From the NCBI RefSeq assembly GCF_002005205.3, contig NZ_CP019701.2, positions 2,342,501 through 2,406,500 on the forward strand: 64,000 nt of DNA, in the 5' to 3' direction. The notes under the pieces are model-generated. The model was not told where the DNA came from. It searched no databases and was given only the letters and a program-made list of their open reading frames with translations. Numbering within the stretch: position 1 is the stretch's first letter; every line of letters begins with the position of its first letter. Shown one piece after another: positions 37,297-46,557 of the stretch. The stretch comes from Rhizobium rhizogenes (lineage in GTDB: Bacteria > Pseudomonadota > Alphaproteobacteria > Rhizobiales > Rhizobiaceae). Made by a program: the position numbers and the translations under genes.

Positions 37297-38637
37297 TCAG
37301 GCCTTGATAATGTGTTTTGCGGCAATATCCCGCCGCGCGAAAACATTTCGTGTGTCGATGATCAGCGGCGACCATTCGCAAAGAGCGGCATAATCGACAT
37401 TGTCATGATCAGTCGCGACGAGAACGGCGTCGAAGGCGCCGATGGTCTGTCTGTCCCATGGCACCGATTTCATGCCCATCAGGTGGCTGTATTCGCGGGT
37501 TTTCGGGATTTCCGCCACATGCGGATCATAATAGGCTGCTTCGCCACCCCGCTCCTGGATAAGTTCGATGAGCTTCAGCGAGGGGCTTTCGCGAATATCG
37601 GGCACGTTCTTCTTGTAGGCGAGGCCGACGACCAGAACCTTCGAACGGCTGAGCGCCTTGCCGGAATGGATATCGAGCGCTTCCGCAACCCGCCCGATAA
37701 CATGGCGCGGCATGCCGGTGTTGATTTCACCGGCAAGTTCGATGAACCGCGTCGGCAATTCATATTCCCGTGATTTCCAGGTGAGGTAGAACGGATCGAT
37801 CGGTATGCAGTGGCCGCCGAGACCCGGACCTGGATAAAACGGCATGAAACCGAACGGCTTGGTTTTCGCAGCGTCGATCACTTCCCATATGTCGATACCC
37901 ATGGCCTCGTAAACGACCTTGAGTTCGTTGACGAGCGCGATATTGACGGCACGGAAGACGTTTTCGGTGATTTTCACCGCCTCGGCCGTGGCATTTGTCG
38001 AAACGGGCACGATCTTCCTGACCACCGAACCGTAGAAGGCGGTCATCAGTTTTCCGGCCGCCTCGCCGTCGCCGGCAACGACCTTCGGAATGGTCGAGGT
38101 CTCGAAATCGCGATTGCCGGGATCTTCCCGTTCCGGCGAAAAGCCGATGAAGAAATCGACGCCGGAGGCCAGTCCGCTGCTTTCCAGAATGGTCTTCACC
38201 ACCCCGTCGGTCGTACCGGGATAGGTGGTCGATTCCAGAACCACGAGCTGCCCCTTGCGCAGATAGGCGGCAATCTCCCGGCAGGTCTTTTCGACATAGG
38301 AGAGATCCGGCTCGCGATATTTCGTCAGCGGCGTCGGCACACAGATCGCGATCACGTCACATTCGGCCAGTCTGGCAAAATCGGAGGTAGCGACGAAACG
38401 GTCATCCTGCCTCACGCTTGCCAGCACCTCGTCAGACACCGCTTCGATATAGCTGCGGCCCGCGTCGATCGCGGTAATTTTACCGGGGTCGATATCGAAG
38501 CCAACGACCTTGAAACCGGCTTTCGCCACCGTCATGGCCAGCGGCAGGCCGACATAACCAAGGCCGATCACACCCGCCCTGGCGCTTTTGTTTTCGATGC
38601 TGGAAAGCAGGTTCCGGAAGATATCTGGGGAAGTCAA
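37297..38637 (-). CDS. Nucleotide-sugar (UDP-GlcNAc-type) 6-dehydrogenase
   Basis: A 446-aa NAD-dependent UDP-sugar dehydrogenase of the WbpA/TuaD/Ugd superfamily. The NAD motif is AGVIGLGYVGLPLAMTVAKAG, the catalytic cysteine is Cys277 in GLGGHCIPIDPFYL, and the UDP-binding C-terminal domain follows (VLVVGLAYKKNVPDIRESPS). The LTKYREPDLSYVE segment and overall pattern are closest to the UDP-N-acetylglucosamine or -mannosamine 6-dehydrogenases, which make uronic acid precursors for polysaccharides. A stop codon lies three codons upstream, so the TTG at 38637 is the first possible start. It is divergent from a GT4 gene (127 bp), fitting a glycan locus. Confidence 0.9.
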   Translation of the reverse strand: MTSPDIFRNLLSSIENKSARAGVIGLGYVGLPLAMTVAKAGFKVVGFDIDPGKITAIDAGRSYIEAVSDEVLASVRQDDRFVATSDFARLAECDVIAICVPTPLTKYREPDLSYVEKTCREIAAYLRKGQLVVLESTTYPGTTDGVVKTILESSGLASGVDFFIGFSPEREDPGNRDFETSTIPKVVAGDGEAAGKLMTAFYGSVVRKIVPVSTNATAEAVKITENVFRAVNIALVNELKVVYEAMGIDIWEVIDAAKTKPFGFMPFYPGPGLGGHCIPIDPFYLTWKSREYELPTRFIELAGEINTGMPRHVIGRVAEALDIHSGKALSRSKVLVVGLAYKKNVPDIRESPSLKLIELIQERGGEAAYYDPHVAEIPKTREYSHLMGMKSVPWDRQTIGAFDAVLVATDHDNVDYAALCEWSPLIIDTRNVFARRDIAAKHIIKA

Positions 38638-38764
38638 AGCGTGTCACGCTCCGCGCATGTGCAAAAGATGCCTTTCAGTTGGGCAAGAATGGCCGGGCTG
38701 TCAAGGCTCGGCCCTTTCAAATTCCGGTTGACGCCGATGCTGCGGCCAACGCACAACCTTCGGC

Positions 38765-39862
38765 ATGAAGATCGCCTTTTATTCGCCGCTCAAATCGCCC
38801 AACCATCCCGTTCCCTCCGGAGACCGGTTGATGGCCCGCCTGCTGATGCGGGCAATGACGATGGGCGGTCACGAGGTCTTCGTCGCCTCCGAACTGCGCA
38901 GCTTTCTGAAACAGGCGGACGACCCCGCACGGCGCTCGCTCACCAGCAGCGTCGAACTTGAAATCGAAACGATCACCGATCGCTGGCGGCGGGATGGGCC
39001 ACCGGACCTCTGGTTCTGTTACCATCCCTATTACAAGGCCCCGGATTTGCTCGGGCCGGAACTCGCCAGACGGTTCGGTATTCCCTACGTCACCGCCGAG
39101 GCCTCCTATTCGCCGAAGCGCAATGCCATGGGCTGGCAGGCGATACAGGACGGATTGCTAGCCGCATTGAATGCAGCAGCCGTCAATATCTGCTTCACCG
39201 AGCGGGATCGTGAAGGACTTTTGCGCGCTCAACCGGCACTGCACTGGGCTATGTTGTCACCCTTTATCGATGCCGGAAATTTTACTGAAATTGTTCCACA
39301 TCCGACACCGGCAAAACTCGTCACCATCGCCATGATGCGGACGGGCGACAAGCTGGACAGCTATCGCGCACTTTCCGAAGCGCTCGCCCTGTTGCCGCAC
39401 GACCTCGACTGGACACTGGATGTTATCGGTGACGGGCCGGAACGCGCGGCTGTAGAGGCCATGTTCAGCGCGTTTCCCGATAAGCGCCTCGTCTGGCACG
39501 GAGAAAAAACCGCACCCGAAATCGCCACGCTTCTGTCAAAAGCATCCCTCTATGTTTGGCCAGGCCACGGTGAGGCCTATGGTCTTGCCTATCTTGAGGC
39601 ACAGGCCGCCGGTCTGCCGGTGGTGGCCGAAAAAGTGGCCGGCGTTCCCGAAGTGGTAAAATCCGGCATCACAGGATTACTGACACCGGAAAATGATAAA
39701 GCCGCCTATGCCGACGCGATCAGAACCCTGCTCGGCAACGACAGGCAGCGCGAGGAACTGGCAAAAGCGGCCCGCCGGTTCGTCGTCAATGAACGATCTC
39801 TGGAAAACGCCGCGACAACGCTGAACCATATCCTGCTGCAAGCAAAGGCGCGAAGATCATGA
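38765..39862 (+). CDS. Glycosyltransferase family 4
   Basis: A 365-aa GT-B glycosyltransferase, cytoplasmic or membrane-associated. The N-terminal acceptor domain has SGDRLMARLLMRAMTMGGHEV. The C-terminal donor domain shows the GT4 E-x7-E motif at GHGEAYGLAYLEAQAAGLPVV and the following VAGVPEVVKSGITGLLTP. It overlaps the NodB-like deacetylase by ATGA, so the two are co-translated. Donor and acceptor are unknown. It is divergent from the nucleotide-sugar dehydrogenase. Confidence 0.9.
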   Translation: MKIAFYSPLKSPNHPVPSGDRLMARLLMRAMTMGGHEVFVASELRSFLKQADDPARRSLTSSVELEIETITDRWRRDGPPDLWFCYHPYYKAPDLLGPELARRFGIPYVTAEASYSPKRNAMGWQAIQDGLLAALNAAAVNICFTERDREGLLRAQPALHWAMLSPFIDAGNFTEIVPHPTPAKLVTIAMMRTGDKLDSYRALSEALALLPHDLDWTLDVIGDGPERAAVEAMFSAFPDKRLVWHGEKTAPEIATLLSKASLYVWPGHGEAYGLAYLEAQAAGLPVVAEKVAGVPEVVKSGITGLLTPENDKAAYADAIRTLLGNDRQREELAKAARRFVVNERSLENAATTLNHILLQAKARRS

Positions 39863-40602
39863 GTCTGGAAAAACTCGTTGCGGCACTGGACGAATGCGAT
39901 CGACGCGGCATAAAGGCCGATCTCTGGCTTCGGGACGACGATGCGGTGGAACCGACATCCGCACTCGATACGCTGCTTGATCTTTGCCGCGGCTTTTCCG
40001 TTCCGGTCACCCTCGCGGTCATTCCCGAAATGACAACGAACAGGCTCGCGCAGCATCTCGACGCATCGGATATCGCCCATGTCGCCGTGCACGGCTGGTC
40101 GCACACGAATTATGCCGGGAGCGGCGAAAAGAAACAGGAACTCGGAACGCACCGCGAACTTTCCCTCGTACTTGACGAATTGCAATCCGGGCTGGACAAG
40201 CTCCACGACCTGCATGGCGGGCGTTTCGTCCCGATGCTCGTGCCACCGTGGAACCGCGTGGATGCCAGTATCATCGAGGAACTGGCGGGGCTCGGATATC
40301 GCGCCCTGTCCGTTTTCGGCCCGGAGAAGGCCACCCTCCCGCCCTGCCTGAACACCCATGTCGATGTGATCGACTGGCACGGCAACCGTGGCGGTCGCGA
40401 CGACGATATCCTTTTCGCCGAAACCGCCGCACGCATCATACGCACCGTTGAAAACGGCGGTACAACGGGCATCCTTACCCATCATCTCGTGCATGATGAC
40501 GCCGTATGGGGCTTTCTGAGGCGGCTTTTCGAAGTAACCAACCGGCACCCCGCCGCCCTGTGGCGTTCCTCGAAAGACCTCGTCGACGAAATCTCACCAT
40601 GA
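39859..40602 (+). CDS. Polysaccharide deacetylase-like (NodB-fold) protein
   Basis: A 247-aa protein with a reduced NodB-type barrel. It shows the early metal-site motif LWLRDDDAVEP and the second motif VHGWSHTNY (His-x3-His), then LVPPWNRVD, similar to the RxPW/RPP region, and a late ILTHHLVHDD with the last conserved His. The core residues for a Zn-dependent N- or O-deacetylase are therefore present. It is coupled by ATGA to the GT4 gene, so it may trim the sugar that enzyme adds. Its last 9 bp overlap the 3' end of the GT32-like gene on the other strand. Confidence 0.83.
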   Translation: MSLEKLVAALDECDRRGIKADLWLRDDDAVEPTSALDTLLDLCRGFSVPVTLAVIPEMTTNRLAQHLDASDIAHVAVHGWSHTNYAGSGEKKQELGTHRELSLVLDELQSGLDKLHDLHGGRFVPMLVPPWNRVDASIIEELAGLGYRALSVFGPEKATLPPCLNTHVDVIDWHGNRGGRDDDILFAETAARIIRTVENGGTTGILTHHLVHDDAVWGFLRRLFEVTNRHPAALWRSSKDLVDEISP

Positions 40603-41556
40603 CTTCCAGGCGATCAGCAACCCGCTCGCCTCAGCGGCGAGTTCCCGCCTGACCGCTTCCACGTCCTCGAACGGCGCGCGGTCGGCAAGGGACGCGGCGA
40701 CAAATCCCGCCGGCGCAAGGCTGATGCTTCCCGCCCGGGCAATAACGGTGAAGATCAACGGCCCGGTCGACCACCAGGCCGGCGCACGCGGCATGTCTTC
40801 GAGGATGCCGGGAAAGGCCTCCAGCATCCTGCGGAAAACGGGATGTCCGGCCGGGGCAGCGATGAAGGAATTGGCAAGCAGCATGCTGCCCTGCCCCGTG
40901 TCACGGGGCGTTTTTTCATCGAATGCCGTCAACCCCGCCAGAGGCAGGAATGCATCGAAACTCACATCGTCCCGCGCCGGATACCAGTCACAATCGAGAT
41001 AGATGCCGCCAAACCGCTCCAGCACGATATAACGGGCCACATCCACCGCACCCGGATAGTCCCCCTGATCCAGCATGGCCTTGAAGACGGCGTTGGAAAA
41101 CACGCCTTCGCGCTCAAGATCGGCCTCCCGCCAGAGGTGATGGTCATATCCATGCCTTGCGGCATGGGCAGCCCAAGCCTCCACGGATATCGGCGGGGCT
41201 TTTTCGCCGATCCATATCTGGTGAATGAGCCGCGGCACATCCTCTCTGCTTTTAAGGCCGATCGTGCGGCACTCCTGTGGGGAAAACCGTGCATATTTCG
41301 CCAGCAGCTGCGGCGGCGGCACCAGCGTATATTGATAGCCGATCTTGGCAACCATATCGCCTTCAGCCTTGGCAAGACGCAGCCGCGCCGCGTGCAGCCT
41401 GCGCGGCAGGCCAAGCACCGTCCGTTCGCCCATCAGATATCCGTCCTTTGCCGCAACTAAAGATAGAAGAAGCGCATGCGCCTCCGCATACTGGCCATCA
41501 TTTTGCAACTGACGGGCTATTTGCAGCTGGGCATCGTAATATTTCTTGTCGGACAT
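40594..41556 (-). CDS. GT32-like glycosyltransferase with N-terminal TPR-like helices
   Basis: A 320-aa protein. The start is the ATG at 41556, after AGGA (MSDKKYYDAQLQIARQL); 10 upstream codons are open but unlikely. The N-terminus is one TPR-like helical hairpin (QYAEAHALLLSLVA). The catalytic part begins RLIHQIWIGEKAPP and has the DxD nucleotide-sugar motif in RFGGIYLDCDWYP (Asp188, Asp190), as in Och1/capsule-type GT32 enzymes. The motif PAWWSTGPLIFT is also typical. It is transcribed alone on the minus strand between two plus-strand blocks. The product is likely a glycan or glycolipid; the substrate is unknown. Confidence 0.82.
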   Translation of the reverse strand: MSDKKYYDAQLQIARQLQNDGQYAEAHALLLSLVAAKDGYLMGERTVLGLPRRLHAARLRLAKAEGDMVAKIGYQYTLVPPPQLLAKYARFSPQECRTIGLKSREDVPRLIHQIWIGEKAPPISVEAWAAHAARHGYDHHLWREADLEREGVFSNAVFKAMLDQGDYPGAVDVARYIVLERFGGIYLDCDWYPARDDVSFDAFLPLAGLTAFDEKTPRDTGQGSMLLANSFIAAPAGHPVFRRMLEAFPGILEDMPRAPAWWSTGPLIFTVIARAGSISLAPAGFVAASLADRAPFEDVEAVRRELAAEASGLLIAWKSW

Positions 41557-41766
41557 GAATCCTCGTTCAAAAGCGCCCGTTAACATATCACGAAACGGGA
41601 GCCGTCAGGCAAGCCACTGTATTTCGGAAGCCGGCTTTGAATTTGCTAAACAATTCGATGTTTCAGAAGCATAGACAGACAACAAACCCTGCGATAACGT
41701 TGCTTTAAGCCCTCCTGAGCAATTGTCACAAGGCAACGATAAAGAGACGGCAAGGAACCCTTTGGC

Positions 41767-43659
41767 ATGAGCGCAGGCGCAGATTTGCTCCGTATTGAAA
41801 ATCTGCGGGTCTCGTTTTCTCTTATGGGTGGCACGATTGATGCCGTCAGGGGTGCCAGCCTCCGTATTCTTCCGGGAAAAGTAACAGCACTGGTCGGAGA
41901 GTCCGGCTCCGGAAAATCCGTCATCGGCCAGACGATCATGGGCATCCATCCCAAGACCGCACGTGTCAACGGCCGCGTGCTGTTCACCGATCCGGAAAAT
42001 ACCGCCGCCGGTGCCGTCGATCTGCTGCAACTGCCGAAGGACGGCCGGGAAATCCGCTCCATACGCGGCAACCGCGTCGGGCTGATTTTTCAGGAGCCCA
42101 TGACCTCCTTTTCGCCGCTGCACACCATCGGCAACCAGATCGATGAGGCGCTCAGAATCCACAGTATCCTGTCGCCGGCAGAGCGCGCCGAAAAAATGTA
42201 TGAAACGCTCGATCTCGTAGGGTTTTCCAAGCCCAAGAAGGTCGTGAACATGTATCCCTTCGAATTGTCCGGCGGCATGCGCCAGCGCGCCATGATCGCC
42301 ATGGCATTGATCTGTCGCCCTGCCCTGTTGATCGCCGACGAGCCGACGACGGCGCTGGACGTGACCATCCAGGCCCAAATTCTCAAGCTGCTGCGTGATC
42401 TGCAAAGCCGGCTGAACATGAGCATGTTGCTCATCACCCATGATCTCGGCGTCGTCGCGAACATCGCCGACGAGGTCGCCGTGATCTATCAGGGCGAGAT
42501 CATGGAAGCCGGCACAGTCGATGACATATTCAAGGCGCCGAGCCATCCCTATCTCAAGGGCCTGATGGCCGCTGTACCGCATTTCGACATGAAGCCCGGC
42601 GAGAGGCTGAAGGCACTGCGTGAAATCAAGGTCGATCATGAAAGCCTTGTCGGCAAGAAAACCGCGGCGGTGAACAAGACACCCGGCCCGCTTCTGACAG
42701 TCGACAATATCAGCAAGACCTTCACGACCCGCAAATCCAGCTGGTTTCGCAAAGGCGACGCCAACGCCACCAAGGCGGTCAACAGCGTCAGTTTTGAAAT
42801 CCGCCGGGGGGAATGCCTTGGGCTCGTGGGCGAAAGCGGCAGCGGCAAGACCACCGTCAGCAAGATCCTCATGCGCGCCGTTCGCCCGGATGAAGGTGCC
42901 GTCACCTTCCACCGCCCACAGGGCAATATCGACGTGCTCAATGCGAGAGACGGCGATCTCAAGGAACTGCGCTCGAAGATACAGATGGTCTTTCAGGACC
43001 CGATCTCCTCGCTGTCTCCGCGCATGACCGTAGGCAACATCCTGAGCGAACCGATGGAAATCCATGGGCGGGGCGATGCGAAATACCGGGCGGAGAAGGT
43101 CCGCAACCTCGTCAGGGCCATCGGTCTTGGCGAAAGCGCGCTGAACCGCTATCCGCACAGTTTCTCAGGCGGCCAGCGGCAACGTATCGGCATCGCAAGA
43201 GCGCTGGCGCTCGGTCCCGAGCTTCTCATTTGTGACGAGCCGGTTTCCGCTCTCGATGTCTCGGTACAGGCGCAAATTCTCAACCTGCTGAAGGATCTTC
43301 AGCAGGATCTCGGCCTCACCTATCTCTTCATCTCGCATAATCTGGCCGTGGTGGACTATATGGCCGACCGCGTGGCCGTGATGTGCGAAGGCCGCATCGT
43401 CGAACTTGCGCCGCGGGAACTCCTGATGCGCTCTCCGGTTCACCCCTATACGAAATCCCTGCTGGCAGCCGTGCCATTCCCCGATCTCGACCGTCCCCTC
43501 GATTTCCGCACCATCGGCAAGATCAGTGCAACCGGCAAGTTCGACTGGGGCAAGCAGTTCCGCGACGAGGGTGACGGCGAGATGATTTCCGCCGATCTCG
43601 GCGACGGCCATTTCGTCCTTGCCAACGGCAATGCCGACATCCGGGAGCTTCGCCCTTGA
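41767..43659 (+). CDS. Oligopeptide-type ABC transporter ATP-binding protein, two fused NBDs (DppD-DppF-like)
   Basis: A 630-aa protein in which both ATPases of a peptide/nickel-type importer are fused. NBD1 (about 1-265) has VGESGSGKSVIGQ, LSGGMRQRAMIAMAL and LLIADEPTTALD. NBD2 (about 300-560) has VGESGSGKTTVSK, FSGGQRQRIGIARAL and LLICDEPVSALD. Each carries its own oligopeptide C-terminal extension (SHPYLKGLMAAVPHF; VHPYTKSLLAAVPFP). The ATG at 41767 has AAGGAA upstream. It overlaps the binding-protein gene by TTGA. It is the first of four co-directional importer genes in a glycan region, so the substrate could be a muropeptide, lipo-oligosaccharide or peptide. Confidence 0.93.
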   Translation: MSAGADLLRIENLRVSFSLMGGTIDAVRGASLRILPGKVTALVGESGSGKSVIGQTIMGIHPKTARVNGRVLFTDPENTAAGAVDLLQLPKDGREIRSIRGNRVGLIFQEPMTSFSPLHTIGNQIDEALRIHSILSPAERAEKMYETLDLVGFSKPKKVVNMYPFELSGGMRQRAMIAMALICRPALLIADEPTTALDVTIQAQILKLLRDLQSRLNMSMLLITHDLGVVANIADEVAVIYQGEIMEAGTVDDIFKAPSHPYLKGLMAAVPHFDMKPGERLKALREIKVDHESLVGKKTAAVNKTPGPLLTVDNISKTFTTRKSSWFRKGDANATKAVNSVSFEIRRGECLGLVGESGSGKTTVSKILMRAVRPDEGAVTFHRPQGNIDVLNARDGDLKELRSKIQMVFQDPISSLSPRMTVGNILSEPMEIHGRGDAKYRAEKVRNLVRAIGLGESALNRYPHSFSGGQRQRIGIARALALGPELLICDEPVSALDVSVQAQILNLLKDLQQDLGLTYLFISHNLAVVDYMADRVAVMCEGRIVELAPRELLMRSPVHPYTKSLLAAVPFPDLDRPLDFRTIGKISATGKFDWGKQFRDEGDGEMISADLGDGHFVLANGNADIRELRP

Positions 43660-45557
43660 TCACGCGCCGCACCACTCTTGCCCTGCTGGCCTCCGTCTTC
43701 CTGCCGGCCTATGCGCGGGCCGCCTATACCGATCCGGCCTATTTCAAGGAAAAGCGGGAAAAGGGCGAACTGCCGGATGTTGCAGAACGCCTGCCGAAAA
43801 ATCCGCGCGTCATCGACATGAAATCGCTTGGCCGGGAGCCGGGAAAACACGGCGGCTCGGTACGCATGCTGATCGGCGGCCAGCGCGACATCCGGCTCAT
43901 GCCGATCAGCAACTATGCCCGCCTTGTCGGTTATGACGAGAAATTCGAGCTGCATCCGGACATTCTGGAAAGCTACGACATCCAGGAAGAGCGCATCTTC
44001 ACCTTCAAGCTGCGCGAAGGCCACAAATGGTCCGACGGCAGCGATTTCACGTCAGAGGATTTCCGTTATTTCTGGGAGGATGTCGCTCTCAACAGGGAAA
44101 TCCACAAGGGTGGCCCCCCCATCGAACTGCTGGTCAATGACAAGCCGCCCCTGATCGAAGTCATCGACCGGCTGACCGTGCGTTACAGCTGGGACAGTCC
44201 GAACCCGGATTTTCTGGCGAAGCTTGCAGCAGCCTCCCCGGCGAGGCTGTTTTTGCCCGCCGCCTATATGAAACAGTTCCACGTCAAATATCAGACGGCG
44301 GAAAACCTCGCCAAGCTCATCAAGAAAAACAAGACGGATGACTGGAGCGGGCTGCATATCAAGATGTCACGGCAGGTCCGCCCGGAAAACCCCGACCTGC
44401 CGACGCTGGATGCCTGGCGCAACACCACAGCACCACCGGCCGAACAGTTCGTCTTCGAACGCAATCCCTATTACCATCGTGTCGACGAAAACGGTCTGCA
44501 GCTGCCCTATCTCGATCGTTTCCTGCTCAACGTCACGTCCTCCGATATCATTTCGGCCAAGACGGCATCCGGCGACAGCGACCTGCAATATTTCGGCCTC
44601 GATTTTGCCGATTACACCTTCCTGAAGGATGCGGAAAAGCGTTTCCCGCTGAAGGTCAATCTATACAAGCGCTCTCAGGGGTCGCGTATCGCGCTTCTGC
44701 CCAATCTCAATTGCGCCGACCCGGTATGGCGAGGCTGTTTCCAGGATGTGCGCGTGCGCCGCGCGCTGTCGCTCGCGATAAACAGGCATGAGATCAACAT
44801 GGTCTGCTTTTACGGGCTGGCGAAGGAGAGCGCCGATACCGTTCTGCCGGAAAGTCCGCTTTACCGGCAGGAATTTGCGGACGCCTGGAGCGCCTTCGAC
44901 CGGGCGACGGCCAACCGGCTGCTGGATGAGGCCGGTCTCGACAAACGCGACAATGCCGGCATCCGGCTTCTGCCGGACGGCCGTCCGGTCTATATCATTG
45001 TCGAGACGACAGGCGAAAGCACGCTCGAAACCGATGTGATGGAACTGGTGACGGATCACTGGCGGCATATCGGCGTGGCGGTTTCCGTGCGCCCTACCCA
45101 GCGCGATGTCTTCCGCAAGCGCGCCATGGGCGGCGAAGTGCTGATGTCGGTATGGATGGGCATGGACAACGGCGTGCCCACACCGGACATGCTGCCTTCA
45201 GGCCTTGCCCCCACCGGCGACGACCAGCTGCAATGGCCCGTCTGGGGCGTGCATTATCTTTCCGGCGGCCGCGAAGGCAAGGAGCCGGACTTGGCCGAAG
45301 CAGCGCACCTGCTCGATCTCCTCAAAAAATGGCGCAGAAGCGTCACCGAGGAGGAGCGCGAGGCGATCTGGCTGGAAATGCTTGGGATCTATACGCAGCA
45401 GGTGTTTTCCATCGGCATCGTCAACGGCGCGCTGCAACCCGTCGTCCACGTAAAACGCATGCGAAACGTGCCGGACAAGGCACTTTTCGGTTACGAACCC
45501 ACATCCTATCTCGGCGTCTATATGCCGGATGCCTTCTGGTACGACGGAGACGCCTGA
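43656..45557 (+). CDS. Family 5 extracellular solute-binding protein (OppA/DppA-like)
   Basis: A 633-aa periplasmic binding protein. The start is a TTG overlapping the upstream stop (TTGA). It is supported by the signal peptide it yields (MITRRTTLALLASVFLPAYARA, cleaved before AYTDP). The family pattern is intact, with FTFKLREGHKWSDGSDFTSEDF near residue 115 and the later RRALSLAINRHEIN. It is longer than DppA (about 535 aa), because of a longer N-terminal region. Substrate not readable. It is followed by its two permease genes, with 1 nt between its stop and the next ATG. Confidence 0.92.
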   Translation: MITRRTTLALLASVFLPAYARAAYTDPAYFKEKREKGELPDVAERLPKNPRVIDMKSLGREPGKHGGSVRMLIGGQRDIRLMPISNYARLVGYDEKFELHPDILESYDIQEERIFTFKLREGHKWSDGSDFTSEDFRYFWEDVALNREIHKGGPPIELLVNDKPPLIEVIDRLTVRYSWDSPNPDFLAKLAAASPARLFLPAAYMKQFHVKYQTAENLAKLIKKNKTDDWSGLHIKMSRQVRPENPDLPTLDAWRNTTAPPAEQFVFERNPYYHRVDENGLQLPYLDRFLLNVTSSDIISAKTASGDSDLQYFGLDFADYTFLKDAEKRFPLKVNLYKRSQGSRIALLPNLNCADPVWRGCFQDVRVRRALSLAINRHEINMVCFYGLAKESADTVLPESPLYRQEFADAWSAFDRATANRLLDEAGLDKRDNAGIRLLPDGRPVYIIVETTGESTLETDVMELVTDHWRHIGVAVSVRPTQRDVFRKRAMGGEVLMSVWMGMDNGVPTPDMLPSGLAPTGDDQLQWPVWGVHYLSGGREGKEPDLAEAAHLLDLLKKWRRSVTEEEREAIWLEMLGIYTQQVFSIGIVNGALQPVVHVKRMRNVPDKALFGYEPTSYLGVYMPDAFWYDGDA

Positions 45558-45558
45558 T

Positions 45559-46557
45559 ATGCTGCGGTATATTTTAAAGCGCATCCTCGTCATGATCCCC
45601 ACGCTGATCCTGATCTCGATGCTGGTCTTCACCATCATCGAATTGCCGCCGGGCGATTATTTCGAAAGTTATGTCGCCGAACTGCGCGCCATGGGCGAAA
45701 CGGCAAACCTCGCCGAAATCGAGGAACTGCGCGTCCGCTATGGCTTCGATCAACCGGCGCCGATCCGTTATTTCCGCTGGGCCACCGGCATGCTGGTCGG
45801 TGATTTCGGTTATTCCTTCGAATATCAGCTGCCGGTCAGTGACGTGGTCGGAGATCGCCTCTGGCTGACGGTTCTGGTCTCCTTCGTCACCATTATCGTT
45901 ACCTGGCTTATCGCCTTCCCGATCGGCATCTATTCCGCCACGCATAAATACAGCTGGGGAGATTACGGGCTCACCTTCCTTGGCCTGCTCGGCATCGCCA
46001 TTCCCAACTTCATGCTGGCGCTGATCCTGATGTATTTCGCCAATATCTGGTTCGGCATATCCATCGGCCATCTGATGGATCGGGAATATCTCAACCAGGC
46101 GATGAGCTGGGCGAAGTTCAAGTCGATCCTTGAACATATCTGGATACCCGTCCTCATCATCGGAACGGCCGGCACCGCCGGCATGATCCGCCGCCTGCGC
46201 GCCAACCTGCTCGATGAATTGCAGAAGCAATATGTCGTCACCGCCCGTGCCAAGGGGCTGCACCCCTTCAAGGTGCTGACCAAATATCCGCTGCGCATGG
46301 CGCTGAATTTCTTCATCTCGGATATCGGCTCGATCCTGCCCGCGATCATATCGGGCGCGGAAATCACCGCTGTCGTCCTGTCGCTCGAAACCACCGGCCC
46401 GATGCTCATCCGGGCGTTGCAGAGCCAGGACATGTATCTGGCCGGTTCGTTCCTGATGTTCCTCGCTTTCCTGACGGTGATCGGCGTTCTGGTATCGGAT
46501 ATCGCCCTTGCCATACTCGACCCGCGAATCCGCTTCGGAGGTGGTAACGTCAAATGA
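45559..46557 (+). CDS. Peptide-type ABC transporter permease (DppB-like)
   Basis: A 332-aa inner-membrane permease with six predicted helices. The ATG at 45559 (MLRYILKRILVMIPTLILIS) is preferred; it lies 1 nt after the binding-protein stop and has GGAG upstream, whereas a start at 45529 would overlap that gene. The usual N-terminal DppB signature PGDYFESYVAELRA is present, followed by GLDQP-like YGFDQPAPIRYFRW. The coupling loop reads YVVTARAKGLHPFKVLTKYPLR. It overlaps the next permease by ATGA. Confidence 0.93.
   Translation: MLRYILKRILVMIPTLILISMLVFTIIELPPGDYFESYVAELRAMGETANLAEIEELRVRYGFDQPAPIRYFRWATGMLVGDFGYSFEYQLPVSDVVGDRLWLTVLVSFVTIIVTWLIAFPIGIYSATHKYSWGDYGLTFLGLLGIAIPNFMLALILMYFANIWFGISIGHLMDREYLNQAMSWAKFKSILEHIWIPVLIIGTAGTAGMIRRLRANLLDELQKQYVVTARAKGLHPFKVLTKYPLRMALNFFISDIGSILPAIISGAEITAVVLSLETTGPMLIRALQSQDMYLAGSFLMFLAFLTVIGVLVSDIALAILDPRIRFGGGNVK

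Noticed and set aside
41605..43158. A 517-codon minus-strand frame opposite the fused ABC ATPase
   Set aside because: The plus strand carries both complete NBDs with Walker motifs; the minus frame has none.
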